Below, piece after piece: positions 1-5,589 of a stretch of 6,712 bases of DNA. A program made the translations under genes and the position numbers. The DNA lies in the NCBI GenBank assembly GCA_029059925.1, contig JAIDVA010000092.1, positions 1 through 6,712 of the forward strand, written 5' to 3'. Under the pieces are notes generated by a model, which saw nothing but the letters and a program-made list of their open reading frames with translations, made no database searches and was not told the DNA's origin. Source of the DNA: Eubacterium sp. (GTDB taxonomy: Bacteria > Bacillota > Clostridia > Oscillospirales > Acutalibacteraceae). How positions within the stretch are numbered: position 1 is the stretch's first letter; each line of letters starts with the position of its first letter.

Positions 1-1
1 A

Positions 2-895
2 ATTATTAAGGATAAAATGCTGGTCAAATTGAAGGTAGAAGCTTCTGTACTTTATGTCAATGATGATAACAGCCTTGAGAAATGTACACATTCTTTTTCA
101 ATAAGCAAGATTATTGATGTCAGTGATTCTCAAGAGGAGGATAAAGCAATTGTAAATGCCCAGATTTCAAGTATCTATATTAAATCGAAATCAAGCTCTA
201 ATGATGTGCTTAACGAGTTTGAGCTTGTGGGAACAGTTGCAATAAGCTATCAGATATGCAGTGTGTGCAGTCATGAATTTATCACAGATTCATATATGCC
301 TCATTTTAATACAAATATAATTAAAGAAAAATTATCCCTAAAAAAATCACCTGTTTATTATAACGATGACAGGTCGGATGAGTTAATATTTGAAAGCGAA
401 AAAAATATTATTGAGGTTATAGACCTTAAGTCGAGCATCGAAGCCTGTGTTATTAAGCAGTCAGTTATGCATCTTACAGTAAATCTGTCATTTTTATACT
501 ATGATGACAGTTCACAGCTTTGCAGCTATGAAAAAACAGCTGAAATCAGCTTTAAGCTGAGTGAAACTGAATGCGAAGGCGAGGGAAGTGCAAGCATTAT
601 TTCTTTTGATTTTGTAATTAAAAGTGCCGATAAGATATCGCTGAGACTGAATTATACTTATAATGCTTTTCTCTATACAAGGCAGAGTGTTGATTACCTG
701 ACCGATATTGAGGTGAGCGGTGAAAAAAGCAGTCTTAATATCCCTGAGCTTACACTGTATTTTGCAAATGAAAGTGAAGATGTTTGGGATATTGCAAAAA
801 ATTTTTCTACGGATATGTCGCTGATTATGCAGGAAAATAATTTGTCTTCACAGATTATTGAAAATAAAATGGTTGTACTTGTTCCGGGAATGTGA
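2..895 (+). CDS. DUF3794/LysM-like spore coat protein, SipL-like (5' partial)
   Basis: Probable SpoIVA-binding spore morphogenesis protein that would anchor coat material on the forespore surface, by analogy with clostridial SipL and Bacillus SpoVID. Numbering from the ATG at 17: residues 1-100 are the later part of one DUF3794 domain, about 130-235 a second copy, and 245-292 a C-terminal LysM-like module (EDVWDIAKNFSTD, then an N-rich turn and a VLVPGM end). The ATG at 17 is probably not the true start. Frame 2 is open from the left edge, and IIKDKMLVKLKVEASVLY aligns with the same position in the second repeat (VIKQSVMHLTVNLSFLYY), so this Met lies inside a domain whose N-terminal half is outside the window. 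The AAGGA at 8-12 is only 4 nt from that ATG. spoIVA follows 8 nt after the stop, so the two are probably co-transcribed. Domain assignment is from recognised patterns; SipL identity is inferred from domain order and neighbour. Confidence 0.8.
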   Translation: MIKDKMLVKLKVEASVLYVNDDNSLEKCTHSFSISKIIDVSDSQEEDKAIVNAQISSIYIKSKSSSNDVLNEFELVGTVAISYQICSVCSHEFITDSYMPHFNTNIIKEKLSLKKSPVYYNDDRSDELIFESEKNIIEVIDLKSSIEACVIKQSVMHLTVNLSFLYYDDSSQLCSYEKTAEISFKLSETECEGEGSASIISFDFVIKSADKISLRLNYTYNAFLYTRQSVDYLTDIEVSGEKSSLNIPELTLYFANESEDVWDIAKNFSTDMSLIMQENNLSSQIIENKMVVLVPGM

Positions 896-903
896 GGTAG
901 ATT

Positions 904-2379
904 ATGAACAATAATATTTATAATGATATTTCTAAGCGAACAGGCGGCGACATTTATATCGGTGTTGTAGGTCCTGTAAGAACAGGAAAATCCACCTTTA
1001 TTAAAAGATTTATGGATACGCTGGTTATCCCCAATATTGATGATACTTATGTAAAAGAGCGTGCGCAGGATGAGCTTCCTCAGTCATCTGCAGGAAGAAC
1101 TATAATGACTACTGAGCCTAAGTTTATACCTGAGGATGCAGTAGAGCTTCATATGAATGAAAATTTAAAAATGCGAGTTCGTTTGATTGACTGTGTCGGA
1201 TATATTGTGCCAAGCTCAGTCGGCTATATAGAAGAGGATCAGCCAAGAATGGTTATGACCCCGTGGTATGATGAGGAAATACCATTCAATATGGCTGCAG
1301 AAATAGGTACAAAAAAGGTTATTACCGAGCATTCTACAATAGGTCTTGTAATTACCACTGACGGCTCGATAAGCTCAATTCCGCGTGATGAATATCAGGA
1401 GGCTGAGCAAAGAGTTATTGATGAATTAAGGGCTCTTGATAAGCCGTTTGTTGTATTGATGAACAGTGCTCAGCCACAGATGCCTTCAACAATAGCTCTT
1501 TGCAAGGAACTTACAGAAGAATATGGTGTACCTGTAATACCGGTGAATTGCCTTGAACTGACAGAGCAGGAGGTTAACGATATTCTTTCTGATATTTTAT
1601 ATCAGTTCCCGGTATCACAAGTTGGTATTCATTTCCCATCATGGATTAATAATCTTGAAAAAGATAATTATTTGCGTTCATCACTTTTTGAAACAATAAA
1701 GAGCAATGTATCACAGCTGTCAAGCATCAGGAGTATTAAGGGCTTTGCAGGAACAATAGGTCAAAATGAGTATGTTGAATCAGTCTCTGTCTCATCTCTT
1801 GATTTGTCAAACGGTTGTGTTGATATTAAGCTTTATATTGATAACACCTATTTCTATCAAATTCTGTCCGAAAGCTGTCATATAGAAATTAAGGACGAAA
1901 AGGACTTAATGAGCAATTTCGTATCGCTTGTTGCAATGAAAAATGACTATGAGCGTTTTTCTAAAGCTCTCGCTGATGTTGAGGAAACGGGTTATGGAAT
2001 TGTTATGCCTGAAATGAATCAGCTCTCGTTAAGTGAACCGGAAATTATGAAACAGGGCGGTCGTTACGGTGTAAGACTTAAGGCGGAGGCACCATCAATT
2101 CATATGATCAGATGCAATACCTTTACAGAGGTTGCTCCTATAGTTGGCAGTGAAAGCCAGAGCCAGGAGCTTGTTATGTATCTGCTCAAAGAGTTTGAGG
2201 AAAATCCATCAGATATCTGGAATACAAATCTTTTCGGCAAATCATTGCACGAGCTTGTAAGCGAAGGGCTTAATAACAAGCTGTACCGTATGCCTGTTGA
2301 TGCAAGAAATAAGTTCAGAGAGACAATTGAGCGTGTAATCAATGAGGGCTGCAATGGCTTGATATGTATAATTCTGTAA
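904..2379 (+). CDS. spoIVA: Stage IV sporulation protein A (SpoIVA)
   Basis: Morphogenetic ATPase that polymerises irreversibly on the outer forespore membrane to form the basement layer for spore coat assembly, and is also needed for cortex formation. The product has 491 residues, close to Bacillus subtilis SpoIVA (492). A P-loop GPVRTGKS lies at residues 23-30 (catalytic Lys29), the MTTEPKF segment at 68-74 supplies the paired threonines known as sensor residues (Thr69/Thr70), and RLIDCVGY at 93-100 is the Walker B strand (Asp96). Fold and sequence resemble TRAFAC GTPases, but the Bacillus protein is known to hydrolyse ATP. The C terminus GLICIIL matches the conserved tail needed for forespore targeting. 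The ATG has a GAGGT Shine-Dalgarno at 894-898, 5 nt away and overlapping the TGA of the upstream gene, which suggests coupled translation. In Bacillus spoIVA is transcribed by mother-cell sigma-E; any such promoter here would lie upstream of the window. Intact, no unusual features. Confidence 0.98.
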   Translation: MNNNIYNDISKRTGGDIYIGVVGPVRTGKSTFIKRFMDTLVIPNIDDTYVKERAQDELPQSSAGRTIMTTEPKFIPEDAVELHMNENLKMRVRLIDCVGYIVPSSVGYIEEDQPRMVMTPWYDEEIPFNMAAEIGTKKVITEHSTIGLVITTDGSISSIPRDEYQEAEQRVIDELRALDKPFVVLMNSAQPQMPSTIALCKELTEEYGVPVIPVNCLELTEQEVNDILSDILYQFPVSQVGIHFPSWINNLEKDNYLRSSLFETIKSNVSQLSSIRSIKGFAGTIGQNEYVESVSVSSLDLSNGCVDIKLYIDNTYFYQILSESCHIEIKDEKDLMSNFVSLVAMKNDYERFSKALADVEETGYGIVMPEMNQLSLSEPEIMKQGGRYGVRLKAEAPSIHMIRCNTFTEVAPIVGSESQSQELVMYLLKEFEENPSDIWNTNLFGKSLHELVSEGLNNKLYRMPVDARNKFRETIERVINEGCNGLICIIL

Positions 2380-2400
2380 ATCGTAAAACAAAAATTATAA

Positions 2401-2429
2401 AATAAAAAAGGTCGCATCAATTTGCGAAC
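2401..2429 (-). terminator. Intrinsic terminator of the zinc-ribbon/DUF1294 operon
   Basis: Read on the minus strand, a 5-bp stem TCGCA/TGCGA (plus-strand arms 2412-2416 and 2423-2427) with a 6-nt loop is followed after CC by six U residues (2409-2404) and further U-rich sequence. One extra G-C pair can form beyond a mismatch. The TGA stop of the DUF1294 gene (2419-2417) sits in the loop, so the hairpin is partly coding. The stem is short, so termination may be inefficient. There is no U-run on the plus-strand side, so it does not look like a good terminator for spoIVA. Confidence 0.5.
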
Positions 2430-2707
2430 TTTGCAATTATCAAAGCAGCTATTACAATATGCAGTGTGAATTCGAGCGGAAGCCCGATCATAAATCTTGC
2501 ATGCTGTGTTTTGTGATGGATTTTTTTCATCATTACGTATTCACCTGCTGCACCGCCTAAAAGTCCTATAAGCATAAGTGTATTTTCAGATATTCGCCAT
2601 TTTCCTTTTACTGCTTTTCTTTTGTCGGAATAAGCGAGCAGTGCTGACAGCAGGTTAATAAAAACATAATATACAGCTGTGACTGTGATTATTGTTTTTA
2701 TTGTCAT
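2417..2707 (-). CDS. DUF1294 family small membrane protein
   Basis: A 96-residue protein of unknown function. It shows the DUF1294 pattern: an N-terminal hydrophobic segment (about residues 5-26) leading into YSDKRKA, then RISENTLMLIGLLGGAAGEY, then the histidine-rich HHKTQHARF, and a C-terminal hydrophobic helix (about 74-93). Two to three membrane segments are likely, with basic residues between them. The length matches the family. The ATG overlaps the TGA of the upstream zinc-ribbon gene as ATGA, and no good Shine-Dalgarno precedes it (GGA about 15 nt away, CAGAG closer), so translation probably depends on coupling. It converges on spoIVA with 37 bp between stops and ends in a hairpin/U-tract. 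No biochemical role is established for this family; it is sometimes found fused to cold-shock or nucleic-acid-binding domains, which gives only a weak hint. Confidence 0.88.
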   Translation of the reverse strand: MTIKTIITVTAVYYVFINLLSALLAYSDKRKAVKGKWRISENTLMLIGLLGGAAGEYVMMKKIHHKTQHARFMIGLPLEFTLHIVIAALIIAKFAN

Positions 2708-3000
2708 AGTTTTGCTCTGAATTCCTTAAGTGTTTTTAAATCAAAATTACCTATGGAAAGCTTTTCTCCCTTTTTAAAGCTGTTGCCTCTTGCCTCGTCA
2801 ACTGTGTAAACAGCTGCACAGCTCGGACAAACTAAAAAATAAACATTATTACAATCAAGTAATGTGATTTTAGGTGCAAGCCTTCTTTCAAAATTGGAAA
2901 ATACACCGAATTGTACCTTTTTAGCGCAATTCGGGCAGGTTAGTTCTAAGGTATCTCCGCTTGCTTTAATTCTTGTTGAATTACCGAGTCTGTATTCCAT
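2704..3000 (-). CDS. Zinc-ribbon protein of unknown function
   Basis: A 98-residue protein I do not recognise by name. Two CxxC knuckles, CPNC (Cys22/Cys25) and CPSC (Cys58/Cys61), are separated by 32 residues, the layout of a zinc ribbon that binds one structural zinc; Cys50 is an extra cysteine. There is no signal peptide or membrane helix, so it should be cytoplasmic. The basic C-terminal tail (KTLKEFRAKL) could contact nucleic acid or a partner, but nothing in the sequence proves this. The ATG at 3000 is the only Met before the first knuckle; the Shine-Dalgarno is poor (GAAAGG about 14 nt upstream). It is first in a two-gene operon with the DUF1294 gene (4-nt overlap) and is divergent from the lipoprotein gene, with 67 bp between the starts. 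That it is a real gene is supported by the paired CxxC motifs and the operon structure. Confidence 0.8.
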   Translation of the reverse strand: MEYRLGNSTRIKASGDTLELTCPNCAKKVQFGVFSNFERRLAPKITLLDCNNVYFLVCPSCAAVYTVDEARGNSFKKGEKLSIGNFDLKTLKEFRAKL

Positions 3001-3038
3001 ATCAAATTCACAGCCTTTCAGTCTGAAATCTTAAATCT

Positions 3039-3067
3039 ATTTTACTATAAATTGAGGAAGTGTTCAA
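3039..3067 (-). promoter_or_regulatory. Candidate sigma-A promoter for the zinc-ribbon/DUF1294 operon
   Basis: On the minus strand, TTGAAC (3067-3062, 4/6 match to the -35 consensus) and TAAAAT (3044-3039, 5/6 match to the -10 consensus) are separated by 17 nt. Transcription would start near 3032, giving a leader of about 30 nt before the ATG at 3000. The elements overlap the ribosome-binding region of the divergent lipoprotein gene. Prediction by eye only. Confidence 0.35.
3054..3058 (+). promoter_or_regulatory. Shine-Dalgarno that fixes the GTG start of the lipoprotein gene
   Basis: GAGGA lies 9 nt before the GTG at 3068. No ATG in this frame precedes the signal peptide, and the GTG yields a short, typical lipoprotein signal sequence, so this site decides the start. 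Confidence 0.7.
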
Positions 3068-4249
3068 GTGTATAAAAAAATAATTTTATCTGTTTTGTTA
3101 ATGCTGAGCCTGGTAGGATGTTCGCTGTCATTACCGCAGGAGAAAAACAGTGCGAATCCTGCACAGAAGGAGGAACAATATATTAAGGCTGTCTGGATGA
3201 CATATTATGAGCTTTCGGGATTTACTCAGGATCATACAGAGCAGGAATTTAAAAAAGAAATCGGAAAAGCTTTTAAGGAACTTGCGTCAAAGGGCTTTAA
3301 CCGTGTTACTGTTCAGGTCAGACCTTATGCAGATGCTTTTTATAATTCGTCTTATTTCCCAACAAGTGCATATTGCTTTAAGGTACAGGGGAGTGAGCTT
3401 GAATATGATCCGCTTGTGATTATGATTGAGCTTGCACATAAATACAAGCTGTCTATTGAGGCATGGATAAATCCGTACAGAATCAGCACATCAACAGATT
3501 TTTCACAGCTTTCAGATAAAAATATTGCACTGGAATGGCAGAATACAGATAATTTGATTGTATGTGACAGCGGAATATATTTTAACCCCGCAAGTGAAAT
3601 GGTTACTGAGCTTATATCAAACGGCGCAAAGGAAATTGCAGAAAATTATCAGGTGGATTCTATCTGCTTTGATGATTATTTTTATCCTAGCACTTCAGAA
3701 GAAATCGACAAAGCATCGTTTGACGCGTATAAATCAAACGGAGGTAATCTTGGGCTTGCTGATTGGCGCAGAGATAACGTTAACAAAATGCTGAAATCAG
3801 TTTACAGCACAATTAAATCAGTAAACGAAAATATAACCTTTGGTGTAAGTCCCGCATCGAATGTAAGCAGCAATTACAATAATCTTTATGCTGATGTCAA
3901 TAAATGGTGCACTGAGGATGGTTATGTTGATTATATCTGCCCTCAAATTTATTTTGGATTTCAAAATGAAAATCAGCCATTTATGAAAACAACTAAAAGC
4001 TGGATTCAAATGGCTGATTGTACGCTCTATGTTGCACTGCCTTTATATAAGGCTGAGAAAACCGATGAGTTTGCAGGTGACAGTGGAATGAATGAGTTTT
4101 TAGATAACAATAACATTATTGCCCGTCAGGTAACATACCTCTCAAAACTTAGCGAAGTCAAAGGCTATTACATATTTTCGTATAGCTTTCTGAAGGATAA
4201 TGACGAGACGGCCAATCTTTACTCTGCAATGCAAAATTCATCACAGTAG
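3068..4249 (+). CDS. Glycoside hydrolase-like (GHL10/YngK-type) lipoprotein
   Basis: Membrane-anchored extracytoplasmic protein of the glycosyl-hydrolase-like 10 family (Bacillus YngK type), predicted TIM barrel acting on a polysaccharide or wall glycan; the substrate is unknown. Residues 1-17 form a lipoprotein signal (MYKK, hydrophobic stretch, lipobox LVGC) with lipidation expected at Cys18, then a Ser/Asn/Gln-rich linker to about 37. The catalytic-type domain starts at KAVWMTYYELSGF (40-52) and contains the family blocks RVTVQVRPYADAFY (79-92), EAWINPYR (131-138), SICFDDYFYP (198-207), FGVSPASN (258-265) and DYICPQIYFGF (288-298). The acidic residues Glu131, Asp202 and Asp203 are candidate active-site residues by position only. 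At 393 residues it is just the core domain, shorter than YngK (about 510), and no extra binding or SH3 domain follows. The start is GTG. The last 31 bp overlap the 3' end of convergent mtaB, and no terminator is evident. Confidence 0.88.
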   Translation: MYKKIILSVLLMLSLVGCSLSLPQEKNSANPAQKEEQYIKAVWMTYYELSGFTQDHTEQEFKKEIGKAFKELASKGFNRVTVQVRPYADAFYNSSYFPTSAYCFKVQGSELEYDPLVIMIELAHKYKLSIEAWINPYRISTSTDFSQLSDKNIALEWQNTDNLIVCDSGIYFNPASEMVTELISNGAKEIAENYQVDSICFDDYFYPSTSEEIDKASFDAYKSNGGNLGLADWRRDNVNKMLKSVYSTIKSVNENITFGVSPASNVSSNYNNLYADVNKWCTEDGYVDYICPQIYFGFQNENQPFMKTTKSWIQMADCTLYVALPLYKAEKTDEFAGDSGMNEFLDNNNIIARQVTYLSKLSEVKGYYIFSYSFLKDNDETANLYSAMQNSSQ

Positions 4250-5502
4250 GATTTTATTTTTACAGTTAAAATTTTGCCTATAAGTGTTTCATCACTCTTG
4301 ATTCTTACTGGAAGATACGATTTGGTATATCCCTGATACGTACCGTTTTCAATTTCATTTTCAAAAAGAACCTCAACATTTTTCCCTATAAGCTCTTTTA
4401 AGTATTCTTTTCTTATTTTTTCAGTTTTATCAATCATAATTGCTGCACGTTTTTCCTTATCCTGCTTAGGTACGCTGTCACCGCGCTTTGAAGCGGCAGT
4501 GCCTTCGCGCTCACTATAGGGGAAGACGTGCACTTTTTCAAATTTAATGCTTTTTACAAATTCAAGACTGCTGTAAAAATCATCTTCACTCTCTTCATGA
4601 AAGCCTACCATAACATCTGTTGTTATGCTTGTATCTTGAAATGTTGATCTGAGTTTATCGCAAAGCTGTTTATATTCATTCGCTGTGTAATGTCTGTTCA
4701 TACTTTTCAATGTTTTATCACAGCCGCTTTGAAGTGAAAGATGAAATTGAGGGCAGAATTTTTCAAATGCAGCAAGCTTTTCAATAATTTCATCTGTTAT
4801 GTGGTCAGGCTCAAGGGAACCAAGCCTTATGCGCTCAATACCCTCAGTATCATTGCATATTTTTACGGCATCAATTATATTAAAGCTTTCTCCCTTGCCA
4901 TAGGCTGAAAGATTAATTCCAACTAAAACAATTTCCTTGATGCCATGAGCAGCAAGTGCTCCGATTTCAGTCTTTAAATCATCAGGCTTTTTTGAACGGA
5001 CTCTGCCGCGTGATTTAGGGATAATACAGTAAGAACAGAATCTGTCGCAGCCATCTTCTATCTTTACAAATGCCCTTATTCTGTCATTAAAATCTGAGAT
5101 TGAGCATTTTTTGAATTCATCGCCTGTTTTATGCGCATCAATATTAATTACTCTTGATTTAGATTGATTGTATTCATTAATCAGCTTAAGAATGTCATTG
5201 TCATTTTTGTTTGATAACACTATATCCGCCTCAGTGAGTGCACTTGCCTCTGCCGGAAATGCTTGTGGCATGCAGCCTGTTAATATAACAGCTGAATCGG
5301 GATGCTTTCTTTTGAATTTTCTGATGTTCTGTCTTGTCTTCTGATCGGCTGTTGCAGTTACCGTGCAGGAATTCACGATGTAATAATCTGCATCTTCATT
5401 GGGTGATACGATTTCAAAGCCTGCATTTTTCAGCAGCTCACTCATATATTCAGTTTCATATTGATTAACCTTGCAGCCAAGTGTGTAAAATGCAGCCTTC
5501 AT
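4219..5502 (-). CDS. mtaB: tRNA (N6-L-threonylcarbamoyladenosine(37)-C2)-methylthiotransferase MtaB
   Basis: Radical-SAM methylthiotransferase that converts t6A to ms2t6A at position 37 of tRNAs reading ANN codons (Bacillus YqeV type); cytoplasmic, with two 4Fe-4S clusters. In the 427-residue product the N-terminal UPF0004 domain carries Cys10 (YTLGCKVNQYE), Cys46 (VNSCTVT) and Cys77 (LTGCMPQ) for the auxiliary cluster. The radical-SAM motif CDRFCSYC supplies Cys152, Cys156 and Cys159. FHLSLQSGCD (253-262) and HVFPYSEREGTAA (325-337) are family signatures, and 370-427 is a TRAM-like RNA-binding tail. The reading frame is open to an ATG at 5550, but I chose the ATG at 5502. GGAGGA stands 5 nt upstream of it, the protein then begins at the family's usual MKAAFYTLGC, and the 5550 codon lies upstream of the predicted -10. 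MtaB is preferred over MiaB/RimO because of the CKVNQYE start and overall pattern. The 3' end overlaps the lipoprotein gene by 31 bp. Confidence 0.94.
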   Translation of the reverse strand: MKAAFYTLGCKVNQYETEYMSELLKNAGFEIVSPNEDADYYIVNSCTVTATADQKTRQNIRKFKRKHPDSAVILTGCMPQAFPAEASALTEADIVLSNKNDNDILKLINEYNQSKSRVINIDAHKTGDEFKKCSISDFNDRIRAFVKIEDGCDRFCSYCIIPKSRGRVRSKKPDDLKTEIGALAAHGIKEIVLVGINLSAYGKGESFNIIDAVKICNDTEGIERIRLGSLEPDHITDEIIEKLAAFEKFCPQFHLSLQSGCDKTLKSMNRHYTANEYKQLCDKLRSTFQDTSITTDVMVGFHEESEDDFYSSLEFVKSIKFEKVHVFPYSEREGTAASKRGDSVPKQDKEKRAAIMIDKTEKIRKEYLKELIGKNVEVLFENEIENGTYQGYTKSYLPVRIKSDETLIGKILTVKIKSYCDEFCIAE

Positions 5503-5507
5503 AATCA

Positions 5508-5513
5508 TCCTCC
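5508..5513 (-). promoter_or_regulatory. Strong Shine-Dalgarno of mtaB that decides the start
   Basis: GGAGGA on the minus strand, 5 nt before the ATG at 5502. It rules out the in-frame ATG at 5508, which overlaps it, and favours 5502 over the ATG at 5550. Confidence 0.8.
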
Positions 5514-5522
5514 GAGCATCTT

Positions 5523-5540
5523 TTTGGTGATTATACCAAA
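5523..5540. repeat. Inverted repeat across the mtaB -10 (possible operator)
   Basis: TTTGGT (5523-5528) and ACCAAA (5535-5540) form perfect 6-bp arms around a 6-nt spacer. The repeat encloses the predicted extended -10 of mtaB, so a dimeric repressor bound here would block transcription. It could equally be chance in AT-rich sequence; no regulator is encoded nearby. Confidence 0.3.
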
Positions 5541-5558
5541 TTTTTATCATTAATACAA
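5530..5558 (-). promoter_or_regulatory. Predicted mtaB promoter with extended -10
   Basis: On the minus strand, TGGTATAAT (5538-5530) is a perfect TATAAT with an upstream TGn extension. TTGTAT (5558-5553) stands 17 nt upstream as a weak -35, which is typical when the -10 is extended. Transcription should begin near 5523, giving a leader of about 20 nt that contains the GGAGGA ribosome site. The upstream half lies in the region shared with the divergent carboxypeptidase gene. Confidence 0.6.
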
Positions 5559-5589
5559 TATTTTGATAATACTATTTAGTGGTGATATT

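Noticed and set aside
2100..2420. 106-residue open frame on the minus strand over the spoIVA 3' end
   Set aside because: Lies almost entirely antisense to a confidently identified gene, has no recognisable domain, and runs into the terminator of the neighbouring minus-strand operon.
2429..2445. CTTTG-N7-CAAAG hairpin as a spoIVA terminator
   Set aside because: Only 5 bp, inside the DUF1294 coding region, and not followed by a T-run on the plus strand.
3023..3051. CTGAAA-17 nt-TATAAA as a plus-strand promoter for the lipoprotein gene
   Set aside because: Transcription would start near 3058, which would leave the GAGGA ribosome site (3054-3058) out of the mRNA; the two predictions conflict and the ribosome site is stronger.
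3166..3176. Strong internal Shine-Dalgarno-like AGAAGGAGG as an alternative start for the lipoprotein gene
   Set aside because: No ATG, GTG or TTG follows at a usable distance in frame, and starting there would remove the signal peptide and lipobox.
3207..4009. Three short open frames (3207-3419 +, 3558-3794 +, 3818-4009 -) inside the lipoprotein gene
   Set aside because: Alternative-frame shadows of a well-supported coding region, with no domain or ribosome-site support.
4231..4277. 8-bp inverted repeat GCAAAATT / AATTTTGC as a terminator at the convergent junction
   Set aside because: The loop would be 31 nt, the arms are AT-rich and no U-tract directly follows on either strand; likely chance within mtaB coding sequence.
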